Origin: Dinghuibacter sp964544695
Lineage (GTDB): Bacteria > Bacteroidota > Bacteroidia > Chitinophagales > Chitinophagaceae
Assembly: GCA_964544695.1 (NCBI GenBank)
Contig: CAZJDB010000104.1
Span: forward strand, 32,405 to 96,404
Direction of reading: 5' to 3'
DNA length: 64,000 nucleotides
The stretch's first letter is position 1. Each line of letters begins with the position of its first letter. Both the position numbers and the translations under genes were made by a program. Below are positions 16,436 to 24,790 of the stretch, piece by piece. The notes beneath the pieces were generated by a model. The model had not been told where the DNA came from. It did no database searches and saw nothing but the letters and a program-made list of their open reading frames with translations.

Positions 16436-17254
16436 CTATTTCTTCCAGAGTTGTGCGACCCAGGGAGCGGCAGTCGCGCGGGGCGCCCCCTCGCTGAAAC
16501 CAGCGCGGCGGGCAGCTTCCGCCACCATCAACGCGTCGCTTTCCAATATGCCACTTAGCAATAACCAACCCCCGGGCGTCAGGACCTCCGCAAATTCGTC
16601 CATTTCGGATAAGAGAACGGGCCGGTTGATATTGGCCAAAATTATATCCGCGGGCCCAAGGCCACGCACCGTTTCGCGGGCCTGAAGGATGATGCGGCGT
16701 GCGCCGTTGCGGCCCATATTTTCGCCCGCGTTTTCGATGCTCCAGTGGTCACTGTCCAGGGCTTCGACGCTGGCTGCACCCAGGCGCTCCGCCAGGATGG
16801 CCAGCACGCCCGTGCCCGTGCCGAAGTCGATGACGCGCGCGTCCGCAAAGGGCAGGGAGCGCATGTGTTCGATCATGAGGCGCGTGGTGGCGTGGTGTCC
16901 CGTGCCAAAGCTCATCTTGGGGGTGATGACGATCTCGTGGGTCACACCCGGTATGGGTTCGTGGAAGTCGGCACGAATGGCGCAGAAGTCGCCGATGCGT
17001 ACGGGGTCGAAGTTGGATTCCCAGGTGGCGTTCCAGTTCTGCTCGGGCAAAACGCGGCGTTCCATGCCGGGCAGCTGGGTCTGCGCCCAGGCCTCGAATG
17101 CACATTCGTCGAGGTTGCCCTGCGGGATATACGCCTTGAGCCCTTTATCTTCTTCGGTAAAGCCCTCGAAGCCCCATGCTTCCAAGGTCGGGACCAGGAG
17201 GTCCCGGCGCGTGGAATCAGGCTCGGCAATCGTTATTTCAATGTAGGCTGACAT
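16436..17254 (-). CDS. prmA: Ribosomal protein L11 methyltransferase
   Basis: A 272-residue SAM-dependent methyltransferase that modifies ribosomal protein L11. The family-specific stretch MSFGTGHHATTRLM and the SAM loop VIDFGTGTGVLAILAERLG are both present, followed by DIILANINRPVL. Length is normal. It lies 27 bases downstream of pnp on the same strand and is probably co-transcribed with it. Confidence 0.94.
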   Translation of the reverse strand: MSAYIEITIAEPDSTRRDLLVPTLEAWGFEGFTEEDKGLKAYIPQGNLDECAFEAWAQTQLPGMERRVLPEQNWNATWESNFDPVRIGDFCAIRADFHEPIPGVTHEIVITPKMSFGTGHHATTRLMIEHMRSLPFADARVIDFGTGTGVLAILAERLGAASVEALDSDHWSIENAGENMGRNGARRIILQARETVRGLGPADIILANINRPVLLSEMDEFAEVLTPGGWLLLSGILESDALMVAEAARRAGFSEGAPRATAAPWVAQLWKK

Positions 17255-17281
17255 GAGGAGTTGGCGCGCGCCTCCGGCGCG

Positions 17282-19672
17282 TCAAAGGGTCTCGGAACCG
17301 TCATCCTGCTGGCGATGCTGGGGTTCGGGCCTCGGCTCGTGTTGTTCACGGGGTTCCCTGGGGGGACGGTTATCATCCCTTGGAGGGCGGTTGTCATCCC
17401 TGGGGGGCCGGCTGTCGCGTTGCTGGCCGCCGCCGCGACGATCTCCGCCGCGATCTCCGCCACGGTCACGGTCTCCACCGCCGCGACGATCACCACGATC
17501 CCCACCGCGATCTCCACCACCGGAACGTTCGGGCCTCTCGGGCCTTTCGACGTAGCCTTCGGGCTTGGGCATCAGGATCTTGCGGCTGAGCTTGTATTTG
17601 CCCGTCTTTGCGTCGACACCCAGGAGTTTTACCTTGATTATATCGCCTTCGTTGAGGACCCCTTCCAGGGTTTCGAGGCGTTTCCAACTGACTTCGGAAA
17701 TGTGTAAGAGACCTTGCTTACCGGGCATGAATTCGATGAAGGCGCCGAATTCCTTGATGCCTTTGACGGGCCCTTCGTAGGTGGTCCCGACTTCGGGCTG
17801 GGCGGTAATGCCCTTGACCCAGTTGACGGCTTTTTCCAGCCCTTCCTTGGCAGGAGAGAAGATGCTGACTTCACCCTGGTTGCCGACTTCTTCGATATTG
17901 ATGGTGGTGCCCGTTTCGCGTTGGATTTCCTGGATGATCTTGCCCTGGGGCCCGATCACGGCGCCGATGAATTCCTTGTCGGTGAACAGCTTCACCATGC
18001 GAGGCGCATGCGGTTTGACATCGGGGCGCGCTTCGGGCATCGTCGCGTACATGGCATCCAGGATGTGGAGCCTGCCCTTACGCGCCTGTTCCAGTGCTTC
18101 GCGCATGACGTCCATGGGCAAGCCGTCCACTTTGATGTCCATCTGGACACCACAAATCCCTTCGCGCGTGCCCGTAACTTTGAAGTCCATGTCACCCAGG
18201 TGGTCTTCGTCACCCAGGATGTCCGTCAGGATAGCGAACTTCTTGTCTTCACTGCGGGTGATGAGGCCCATGGCCACCCCGCTGACGTGCTTGGGGAAAG
18301 GTACCCCGGCATCCATGAGGGCCAGGGAGCCCGCGCAAACGGTCGCCATACTGCTGGACCCGTTGGATTCCAGGATGTCGCTGACCACGCGGACCGTATA
18401 AGGATATTCGCTCCCCGGCATCATTTGCTTCAGGCTGCGCAGGGCCAGGTTGCCGTGGCCCACTTCGCGGCGCCCTGGGGCGCGCATCATCTTCACTTCT
18501 CCCGTGGAGAAGGGGGGAAAATTATAGTGGAGGATGAACTTGGCGTAATCGGAGGTGGCGGCGCTTTCGATGAGGAGCTCGTCCAGGGGCGTACCCAGGG
18601 TCACCGTGGTGAGGGACTGGGTTTCACCGCGCGTAAACAAGGCGGAGCCGTGGGGGGTCGGCAGTGCATCGACTTCCATGGCGAGGGGCCGTACCTGGTC
18701 GAGCTGGCGTCCGTCCAGGCGAATACGATCGTCGAGGATCATGTTGCGGACCACATCCCATTCCAGGTCTTCGTAATATTTTTTGGCGAGCTTCTTGGTT
18801 TTGTCTTCGATTTCGCCCAGGCTGGCGATCGTTTCGTCCTTGAGGGTGGAGAAAGCGTCGGAGCGCTCGTGCTTGGCCGTACCCTTACGCGCGATGGCAT
18901 AGAGCCGGTCCTTGGCAAAGGCCGAAACCTTTTCGCGAAGGGCTTCATCGACCTCGGGTTTCTTGTAGTCGCGCACTGAGGTTACGCCCGCTTTGGCGCG
19001 GAGTTCCTGCTGGGCTTTGATTTGCAACCGGATGGCGTCGTGGGCTATCTGCAGGGCCTGGACCAGGTCTTCTTCTTTGCATTCCTTGGATTCACCTTCC
19101 ACCATCATGAGGTTCTTTTCGGTGGCGCCGATCATGAAGTCCATGTCGGATTCGGCGAGCTGCTTGCGGGTGGGGTTGACAACGAAAGTCCCGTTCACCC
19201 TGGACACGCGCACTTCGGAGATGATTTCCTTGATGGGAATATCGGAAACGGCCAGGGCTGCTGAAGCAGCCAGGCAGGCCAGCGAATCGGGCATGACTTC
19301 CAGGTCGGAAGATACCAGGGTCACCAGGACCTGAACGTCACAGAAATAATCATCGGGGAAAAGGGGCCTCAGGGCCCGGTCGATGAGGCGGCTGGTCAGG
19401 ACTTCATAGTCGTTCAGCCTGCCTTCCCGTTTGAAGAAGGAGCCGGGGATGCGGCCCGCGGAGGCAAACTTTTCATTATAATCAACGACGAGGGGGAAAA
19501 ACTCTTGACCTTCTTTAGGTTCCTTGTTGGCGACTACGGTCGCCAGAATGATGCAATTTCCCTGGCGGACGGTTACTGCTCCATCTGCTTGCCGGGCTAA
19601 CTTACCGGTTTCAATGGTTACGACCCGGCCATCGCCGAGGTCGAAGGAGCTGCTGATTGGTTGTGTTAACAT
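17282..19672 (-). CDS. pnp: Polyribonucleotide nucleotidyltransferase (PNPase)
   Basis: A 796-residue 3'-5' exoribonuclease. Two RNase PH domains (about 1-230 and 310-540) flank a helical linker, followed by a KH domain (IGPQGKIIQEIQRETG) and an S1 domain (about 625-700). The family usually ends near residue 700-720; here an extra tail of roughly 80 residues is rich in Arg, Gly, Asp and Pro, with DRGGDRGG-type and RPPRDDN repeats. Such tails can bind RNA or partners. It follows rpsO, the usual bacterial order, but an intrinsic terminator separates them. Confidence 0.96.
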   Translation of the reverse strand: MLTQPISSSFDLGDGRVVTIETGKLARQADGAVTVRQGNCIILATVVANKEPKEGQEFFPLVVDYNEKFASAGRIPGSFFKREGRLNDYEVLTSRLIDRALRPLFPDDYFCDVQVLVTLVSSDLEVMPDSLACLAASAALAVSDIPIKEIISEVRVSRVNGTFVVNPTRKQLAESDMDFMIGATEKNLMMVEGESKECKEEDLVQALQIAHDAIRLQIKAQQELRAKAGVTSVRDYKKPEVDEALREKVSAFAKDRLYAIARKGTAKHERSDAFSTLKDETIASLGEIEDKTKKLAKKYYEDLEWDVVRNMILDDRIRLDGRQLDQVRPLAMEVDALPTPHGSALFTRGETQSLTTVTLGTPLDELLIESAATSDYAKFILHYNFPPFSTGEVKMMRAPGRREVGHGNLALRSLKQMMPGSEYPYTVRVVSDILESNGSSSMATVCAGSLALMDAGVPFPKHVSGVAMGLITRSEDKKFAILTDILGDEDHLGDMDFKVTGTREGICGVQMDIKVDGLPMDVMREALEQARKGRLHILDAMYATMPEARPDVKPHAPRMVKLFTDKEFIGAVIGPQGKIIQEIQRETGTTINIEEVGNQGEVSIFSPAKEGLEKAVNWVKGITAQPEVGTTYEGPVKGIKEFGAFIEFMPGKQGLLHISEVSWKRLETLEGVLNEGDIIKVKLLGVDAKTGKYKLSRKILMPKPEGYVERPERPERSGGGDRGGDRGDRRGGGDRDRGGDRGGDRRGGGQQRDSRPPRDDNRPPRDDNRPPREPREQHEPRPEPQHRQQDDGSETL

Positions 19673-19696
19673 ACACTAACGTTATAAAAATAATTG

Positions 19697-19747
19697 TGTT
19701 TGCGCGGAATCGCTAATTTTGACCAAGGTAGCGATTCCGCGCAAACA
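19697..19747. repeat. Perfect 19-bp inverted repeat in the pnp leader
   Basis: Left arm 19697-19715 and right arm 19729-19747 are exact reverse complements (TGTTTGCGCGGAATCGCTA) with a 13-base loop. Transcribed in the minus direction it forms a strong stem about 25 bases before the pnp start codon. Confidence 0.85.
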
Positions 19748-19748
19748 T

Positions 19749-19790
19749 CGCTAATAATGGCCCTTCGGGCGACGCGCCTACGGCGCGTCC
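19749..19790 (-). repeat. REP-like intergenic repeat, copy A
   Basis: Read on the minus strand: GACGCGCC-GTA-GGCGCGTC, then GCCCGAAGGGC and CATTATTAGCG. The same arrangement recurs near 50401-50443 and, more diverged, near 20201-20254. Confidence 0.7.
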
Positions 19791-19795
19791 TGTAT

Positions 19796-19834
19796 AAAAA
19801 AAACGATTCCCAACCGGAATTCGCAGTTGGGAAT
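19796..19834 (-). terminator. Intrinsic terminator of rpsO
   Basis: On the minus strand a 9-base stem (ATTCCCAAC/GTTGGGAAT, 19806-19834) with an 11-base loop is followed after two bases by eight T residues (19803 to 19796). Confidence 0.85.
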
Positions 19835-19856
19835 GGTTCGTGGGTGACATCGGTAT

Positions 19857-20126
19857 TTATTTCCTGAGTCCTAATTTCTCGATGAGCTGGCGGTAGCCAG
19901 TCAGGTTGTGCTTTTGGAGATAAGTCAAAAGGCGCTTGCGCTGACCTACCATGTGCATCAGGCCCTTTTGCGAGGAAAAATCTTTCTTGTTGGCGCTCAA
20001 GTGCTGAGAAATATCGTTGATCCTTTCGGTCAGCAAAGCAATTTGGCCCTCGATCGAACCCGTGTTCGTGGCCTTGCCTCCATACTCAGCGAAAATGCTG
20101 GCTCTCTTTTCAGTTGTAATCGACAT
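19857..20126 (-). CDS. rpsO: 30S ribosomal protein S15
   Basis: An 89-residue ribosomal protein with the expected S15 features: TNTGSIEGQIALLTERI, the loop HLSANKKDFSSQKGL and GQRKRLLTYLQKHN. Length is exactly typical. It has its own promoter and terminator and lies upstream of pnp on the same strand. Confidence 0.98.
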   Translation of the reverse strand: MSITTEKRASIFAEYGGKATNTGSIEGQIALLTERINDISQHLSANKKDFSSQKGLMHMVGQRKRLLTYLQKHNLTGYRQLIEKLGLRK

Positions 20127-20149
20127 CTTTGATATAAATATTGCGGCTG

Positions 20150-20157
20150 CAAAAGTA
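20150..20157 (-). promoter_or_regulatory. -7 box of the rpsO promoter
   Basis: TACTTTTG on the minus strand is a perfect TAnnTTTG match, 23 bases before the rpsO ATG. The -33 region is T-rich without a clear TTG. Confidence 0.55.
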
Positions 20158-20200
20158 GCGAAAAAGATTCATAAAAAAACATTTATCTTGCTCTGATCCC

Positions 20201-20254
20201 GACGCGCCGGAGGCCGTCGGCCGAAGGCCAATCATTGAAGGCCAATCATTAGCG
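20201..20254 (+). repeat. REP-like intergenic repeat, copy C, with a 14-bp internal duplication
   Basis: GACGCGCC-GGA-GGC followed by CGTCGGCCGAAGGCC and ending ATTAGCG, as in copies A and B. A 14-base unit (GAAGGCCAATCATT) is duplicated in tandem at 20223-20250. The element ends two bases before the ATG of the next gene. Confidence 0.65.
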
Positions 20255-20255
20255 C

Positions 20256-21533
20256 ATGGTCAACATCTATTCCCCCCTTATATCTCCCCGCCTTCAATAC
20301 GTGCTGCGCGTGATCTTCCGGGATCACCTCCGGGTCCCTTTCCTGCTGAGCGCGGACCGCGCGGAATGGGAAGGGGCACCCGGGCCAAAAATACATTATA
20401 CGGACGAGGTACGGAGCGACAGCCTGGGGATACCCCCTTCGGGGTTTCTGGCAGGGTTGCACGTTGATCCCATGCGGGGGGCAGTGCCACTCGACGGCCC
20501 GCGGGTCGATCTGAGTTCGCCTGGGGGCGCGTGGCCCTTCGACCTCTTCGGCGCGATTTTCTGGCTATTAGCGAGAGTGGAAGAATATGGGGATGTATAC
20601 GACCAAATGGGGCGGTTTTCGCCGGAAGGATCCTGGGCGGCCCGCAACGGTTGGTTGGAGCGACCCCTGGTGGACGAATGGATTCAACTTTTGGGGAAAG
20701 CCCCCACGGGATTTCGCTTTTCCCCGACCTATGACATCGACCAGCCCTGGTGCTACCTCCATAAAAATCCACTGAAGGCCCTCCTGAGAGGAGGGGCCCT
20801 GACCCTGGCAGGGCGGCGGGCCGACCCTTTCGACAATTTTCACTGGTTGGATTGGGTCCACGAGAGCCTGGAGGAAAAGATGGAGGCGCCCGTGTATTTT
20901 TTCCCCCTGGCGGGCCGCCAGACGCGCTTCGATAAAAACCCTTCCCCGGGGAATGGGGCGTATCAGCAATTGATCGAGGAGCATAGCCGCAGGTACCCCG
21001 TGGGCATCCATCCATCTTATTATACCGCCGACAAGCCGGAGTTGCTCGGCGAAGAAACCGCGCTCCTGTCGAGGATTACGGGGTTGCCGGTGACGGTCAG
21101 CCGGTATCATTACATTCGTTTTCGCCTCCCGGAGGGTTACCGGCGGCTCCTGGAAGCAGGGATCCGCGCGGACTATTCGATGGGGTACGGGGAAAGGAAC
21201 GGGTTCCGGGCTTCGTATTCGCGGCCCTTTCCCTGGTACGACCTGGAAAAGGAAACCGAGACGGCCCTGCAGGTGGTGCCCTTTTGCTGGATGGATGCGA
21301 CGGCGCACCGGGACGGCCTGGCCGGCCAGGAAGCGACCGTCCACCGGGATGGCCTGGCCGGCCAGGAAGCGACCGCGCAGGGAGGCGCATTGAGCGACCT
21401 CGCGGGGTACGTCCAACGCCTGCGAGCCTGCGGCGGGCGCCTCACCACCATTTGGCACAACAGCAGCCTGGGGGAGGTTCCCCGCTGGATAGGCTGGAGA
21501 AATGTATACCTTGATTTTCTGAACGGATTATGA
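20256..21533 (+). CDS. Polysaccharide deacetylase-like (DUF7033 type) protein
   Basis: A 425-residue protein. An N-terminal domain of about 130 residues, with GAWPFDLFGAIFWLLARVEEY, resembles the DUF7033 domain found before NodB-like deacetylases. The second half has TYDIDQPWCYL, YPVGIHPSYYT and TTIWHNSSLG, which correspond to deacetylase motif positions. The predicted job is trimming or anchoring a surface polysaccharide. A 36-base repeat inserts extra HRDGLAGQEAT units near residues 348-375. No ribosome site precedes the ATG; the family usually starts the same way. The next gene overlaps by 4 bases. Confidence 0.75.
   Translation: MVNIYSPLISPRLQYVLRVIFRDHLRVPFLLSADRAEWEGAPGPKIHYTDEVRSDSLGIPPSGFLAGLHVDPMRGAVPLDGPRVDLSSPGGAWPFDLFGAIFWLLARVEEYGDVYDQMGRFSPEGSWAARNGWLERPLVDEWIQLLGKAPTGFRFSPTYDIDQPWCYLHKNPLKALLRGGALTLAGRRADPFDNFHWLDWVHESLEEKMEAPVYFFPLAGRQTRFDKNPSPGNGAYQQLIEEHSRRYPVGIHPSYYTADKPELLGEETALLSRITGLPVTVSRYHYIRFRLPEGYRRLLEAGIRADYSMGYGERNGFRASYSRPFPWYDLEKETETALQVVPFCWMDATAHRDGLAGQEATVHRDGLAGQEATAQGGALSDLAGYVQRLRACGGRLTTIWHNSSLGEVPRWIGWRNVYLDFLNGL
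21297..21380 (+). repeat. 36-bp tandem repeat inside the deacetylase-like gene
   Basis: Two near-identical 36-base units (21297-21332, 21333-21368) plus a 12-base partial unit. They are in frame and centred on the palindromic GGCCTGGCCGGCC. Confidence 0.85.
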
Positions 21534-22624
21534 AAAGGGTCTGCATAGTGTTGATGGATGACCCCGTGTACAAGCAGTCTTGTATCCGGGTGGCGGAGGC
21601 TTTGTCGGGGGCGGGTTATGCCGTGACCCTGATCGGGCGGCGCACCGGACCCGTGGATGGGGACAAGGCCTTTAAACGGGTTCGCTTCAGGACAATGTTT
21701 CGGGAGGGGAAGGTTTTCTATGGGGAAATGAACCTGCGGATCTTTCTGTACCTCTTGTTTCACCGGGTGGACGCGGTGTGTGCGGTGAACCTGGATACGA
21801 TTCTGCCTTGTTACACGATCTCCGTGCTCAAGCGCATCCCCCGGGTGTACGACGCGCGGGAACTCTTCAGCGAGCTGGCCGAGGTCGTGGCGAGGCCGCG
21901 GATCCAAAGGGCCTGGAGGCAGGTGGAGAAATCCATGGTCCCGCGCTTTCCCAATGGCTACGCGGTTTGCGCCAGCATAGGGGCGGAGCTGCACCGCCGC
22001 TATGGGGTGAATTATTCCGTAGTACGCAATATGACGGTGCTGAGTAACCGCGTGCCGGGACGCCCCCCACTTGATCATCCCTATTTGCTCTATCAGGGTG
22101 CGGTTAATTACGGGCGGGGGCTGGATGCGCTGATCCCCGCGATGCAATATATCGACATGCCCTTGTTGATTTGCGGGACGGGGAATTACCTGCAGCCTAC
22201 GAGGGACCTGATCCTGCACTATGGCCTGGGAGACCGGGTGCTGCTGCTGGGGCAACTCGCCCCCGCACAGTTGTTCACGTATACCGCCCACGCCTATGCG
22301 GGGATCAACCTCGTGGAGCGGGACGGCTTCAACCAATATTATTCGCTGCCCAATAAGCTGTTCGATTATATCCATGCGGGCCTGCCCCAGGTGACCATGG
22401 ATTACCCCGAATACCGGCGCGTCCAGGAGTCCTACGAGGTGGCGGTGCTCATCCCCGAGGTCCGCATGGATTTGATCGTGGATGCGGTGAAAAGCCTCGT
22501 GGGCGATCCGGAGTTGTATGCGCGCCTCAAGGCCAACTGCGCTTTGGCGCGCCTGGAGTTCAACTGGCAAAGGGAGGCGCCCGTGGTGCTGGAGATATAT
22601 CAAAAACTCCTGCCCCATGCCTGA
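21530..22624 (+). CDS. Glycosyltransferase (GT4-like)
   Basis: A 364-residue GT-B-type glycosyltransferase. The N-terminal half has the VCIVLMDDPVYKQ start and RVYDARELFSE, the C-terminal half a nucleotide-sugar loop LLYQGAVNYGRGLD and the donor-site segment YYSLPNKLFDYIHAGLPQV. It transfers a sugar to an unknown acceptor, probably for a surface glycan. It is coupled to the deacetylase-like gene (4-base overlap) and to the next glycosyltransferase (8-base overlap). Confidence 0.85.
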   Translation: MKRVCIVLMDDPVYKQSCIRVAEALSGAGYAVTLIGRRTGPVDGDKAFKRVRFRTMFREGKVFYGEMNLRIFLYLLFHRVDAVCAVNLDTILPCYTISVLKRIPRVYDARELFSELAEVVARPRIQRAWRQVEKSMVPRFPNGYAVCASIGAELHRRYGVNYSVVRNMTVLSNRVPGRPPLDHPYLLYQGAVNYGRGLDALIPAMQYIDMPLLICGTGNYLQPTRDLILHYGLGDRVLLLGQLAPAQLFTYTAHAYAGINLVERDGFNQYYSLPNKLFDYIHAGLPQVTMDYPEYRRVQESYEVAVLIPEVRMDLIVDAVKSLVGDPELYARLKANCALARLEFNWQREAPVVLEIYQKLLPHA

Positions 22625-23636
22625 CCTGCACGTCCTTTCTTTCACCGTCCCCTACCCTCCCGATTATGGAGGAGTGATCGATGTCTTCGCCAAGATCAAG
22701 GCCCTCCATGCGCAGGGGGTCCGCGTGCACCTGCACTGCTTTACGTATGACCGGGGGCCCGCGCCCGAGCTGGAGGCGTATTGCGCGTCGGTGCATTATT
22801 ATCCGAGGCGGATGTGGAGCTGGAGGCCGGGGATGCCGTATATCGTATCGTCGCGAAGGTCTCAGGAATTGCTGCGGGTGCTCGACAGGGACGATTATCC
22901 CGTCCTATCAGAAGGAATCCATACGTCCTGGGCGCTGACGTTGGGGCGCTGGCCGGGGCGTCGCGTGGCGATCCGTCTGCACAACATCGAATCCGAGTAT
23001 TACCGTCATTTGTCAGGAGGTTGGAAAACCCCGTATTTCTTATTGGAAAGCGCGCTCCTGCGGCGCTGGGAACGACGTGTGGCGGACGTCCCCTTGCTGG
23101 CCATCTCTCCCCGCGATGCCGCGCGTCTACACGTGCCCTATCTGCCCGCGTTCACCAATTACCAGGTGGGAAATAACCCCACGGGCAGGGGCGACTATGT
23201 CCTGGTTCACGGGGACTTTACGGTGCAGGACAACGTCGATTCGCTGAACTGGCTGATGAAGCATGTGCGTACGCCCGATATCCCATGGATTGCCGCGGGA
23301 CGGGGGCTGACCGACCCGGATGAGGCGCAAATGGAGGAACTGATCCGGAACGCGCACATGCATGTGGTCCACTCGTTCAATCCATCTGGTATCAAGATAA
23401 AACTGCTTCATGCCCTTTTCGCCGGGCGGCATTGCGTAGCGAGCGAAGTGCTTACAATGGGATTGGAAGGAACTTGCATATCAGCGGTGAGCGCGGCGGA
23501 CTTCCGCGCGCAGATCGCGACGTGTTGGGAAAAGCCGTTCACGGAGGAAAACAAATCCCGGCGCGTGCAGTCGTTGCGCGGGCAATTCGACAATGCAATT
23601 AACGCGCGAAAGCTAATGGAATGGATGGGCCTTTAA
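22617..23636 (+). CDS. Glycosyltransferase
   Basis: A 339-residue GT-B-type protein starting MPDLHVLSFTVPYPPDYGG, with a typical N-terminal glycine-rich acceptor domain. The C-terminal region contains YVLVHGDFTVQDNVDSLNWLM and SFNPSGIKIKLLHALFAGRHCV, which resemble family 4-type donor sites. The start is the ATG at 22617 inside the preceding gene, agreeing with coupling. It is the last gene of the glycan cassette and meets the ABC ATPase gene tail-to-tail with a 4-base overlap. Confidence 0.8.
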   Translation: MPDLHVLSFTVPYPPDYGGVIDVFAKIKALHAQGVRVHLHCFTYDRGPAPELEAYCASVHYYPRRMWSWRPGMPYIVSSRRSQELLRVLDRDDYPVLSEGIHTSWALTLGRWPGRRVAIRLHNIESEYYRHLSGGWKTPYFLLESALLRRWERRVADVPLLAISPRDAARLHVPYLPAFTNYQVGNNPTGRGDYVLVHGDFTVQDNVDSLNWLMKHVRTPDIPWIAAGRGLTDPDEAQMEELIRNAHMHVVHSFNPSGIKIKLLHALFAGRHCVASEVLTMGLEGTCISAVSAADFRAQIATCWEKPFTEENKSRRVQSLRGQFDNAINARKLMEWMGL

Positions 23637-24316
23637 AACACGCTGGCGTTGTCGAGGACCTTGCCCCGCTCGGTCTTTAGGGTGCGCGCGGGGAATTTCT
23701 GGATCACGCGGTAGTCGTGGGTCGCCATGACGACGGCGGTGCCGTAATCGCGGGATATGGAAAAAAGGAGTTGCATGATTTCGTCGGAGGTCTCGGGGTC
23801 CAGGTTACCCGTGGGTTCGTCGGCCAGGACGAGTTTGGGGGAATTGAGGAGGGCCCGCGCGATGTCCACGCGCTGTTGCTCGCCTCCGGACATTTCGAAG
23901 GGCATCTTGAAACCCTTGGATTTGAGGCCGACCTTGTCCAGGACGTCCTCTATTTTTTCGTGAATCAGGCCTTCGTCTTTCCAGCCCGTGGCTTTGAGAA
24001 CGAATTTGAGGTTTTCATTGACGTTCCGGTCGGTGAGGAGTTGAAAGTCCTGGAAGACCACCCCCAGGTTGCGACGCAGGAAGGGTACCTTTTTCCAACT
24101 GACATCCCGCAGGTTAAAGCCGGCCACCATGCCATCTCCCTGCCGGAGGAAGAGGTCTCCGTAGAGTGTCTTGAGGAGGCTGGATTTACCTGTTCCGGTC
24201 TTACCCACCAGGTACACGAACTCCCCTTTGTCTATGGTCAGGTTGACGTCCTGTAGGATGAGGGACTCCCCCTGGTATATATTTGCGGCGGTTAAGGATA
24301 CTATAACTTCTGCCAT
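23633..24316 (-). CDS. FtsE-like ABC transporter ATP-binding protein
   Basis: A 227-residue ABC ATPase: Walker A GKTGTGKSS, signature MSGGEQQRVDIARALL, Walker B LVLADEPTGNLD and an H-loop in ATHDYRV. The LADEPTGNLD form and length are those of FtsE/LolD ATPases. In Bacteroidota such single FtsE genes support FtsX in cell division, but no ftsX gene adjoins it here. The start is at 24316 (MAEVIVSLTAANIY); a longer frame from 24340 adds eight unlikely residues. It is transcribed divergently from the BlaI operon. Confidence 0.85.
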   Translation of the reverse strand: MAEVIVSLTAANIYQGESLILQDVNLTIDKGEFVYLVGKTGTGKSSLLKTLYGDLFLRQGDGMVAGFNLRDVSWKKVPFLRRNLGVVFQDFQLLTDRNVNENLKFVLKATGWKDEGLIHEKIEDVLDKVGLKSKGFKMPFEMSGGEQQRVDIARALLNSPKLVLADEPTGNLDPETSDEIMQLLFSISRDYGTAVVMATHDYRVIQKFPARTLKTERGKVLDNASVF

Positions 24317-24354
24317 CCCCCGCAAAATACACAAACTCACCGAATTGACCTATC

Positions 24355-24368
24355 ACTAAAAAAATAGT
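24355..24368. promoter_or_regulatory. Candidate BlaI operator 1
   Basis: The 14-base dyad ACTAAAAAAATAGT, arms ACTA/TAGT, lies 30 bases from the second dyad in the spacer between the ftsE-like gene and blaI-like gene. Confidence 0.5.
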
Positions 24369-24384
24369 TAATAAAATTTGTACA

Positions 24385-24398
24385 ACTAAAACTTTAGT
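24385..24398. promoter_or_regulatory. Candidate BlaI operator 2
   Basis: ACTAAAACTTTAGT is a 14-base dyad with six-base arms, 15 bases before the blaI-like ATG. Its spacing of 30 bases from operator 1 puts both on the same helix face. Confidence 0.6.
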
Positions 24399-24412
24399 CA
24401 TAACTTCATCCC

Positions 24413-24790
24413 ATGGCACCCAAAACACTTACTAAAGCCGAAGAGCAAATCATGCAAGTCCTGTGGAGCGTAGGCAAGGGCTTTTCCCGGGACATCCTGG
24501 AAGCCCTGCCCCAGCCCAAACCCCACCAGAATACGGTGGGCACGATCCTGAAGATCCTGCAGGAGAAGGGTTTCGTGGGGACGCACCTCGTGGGGCGCAA
24601 CCACGAATATTATCCAACGGTTTCAAAAGAGGAGTATTCGAAGAATTCGGTCCGTAGCCTCGTGAAGGGTTATTTCGATGGGTCCTTTTCGAACATGGTT
24701 TCCTTTTTCGTGAAGGAAAAGAACCTGTCCGTGGAAGAGCTGGAGAAGCTACTGCAACAAATGAAAAAACAGAAAAACACACTCAGATGA
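24413..24790 (+). CDS. BlaI/MecI-family transcriptional repressor
   Basis: A 125-residue winged-helix repressor. The segment LTKAEEQIMQVLWSV, the recognition-helix part HQNTVGTILKILQEKGFV and a C-terminal dimerisation helix match BlaI/MecI/CopY proteins. Such repressors are inactivated when a partner M56 protease (BlaR1-like) cleaves them after an envelope signal; the next gene overlaps by 4 bases and encodes such a protease. Two dyads upstream fit autorepression. Here a role in beta-lactam resistance is not shown, as no beta-lactamase is nearby. Confidence 0.9.
   Translation: MAPKTLTKAEEQIMQVLWSVGKGFSRDILEALPQPKPHQNTVGTILKILQEKGFVGTHLVGRNHEYYPTVSKEEYSKNSVRSLVKGYFDGSFSNMVSFFVKEKNLSVEELEKLLQQMKKQKNTLR

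Noticed and set aside
21173..22645. A 490-residue minus-strand frame opposite the deacetylase-like and first glycosyltransferase genes
   Set aside because: Composition is antisense-like and it crosses two well-supported genes.
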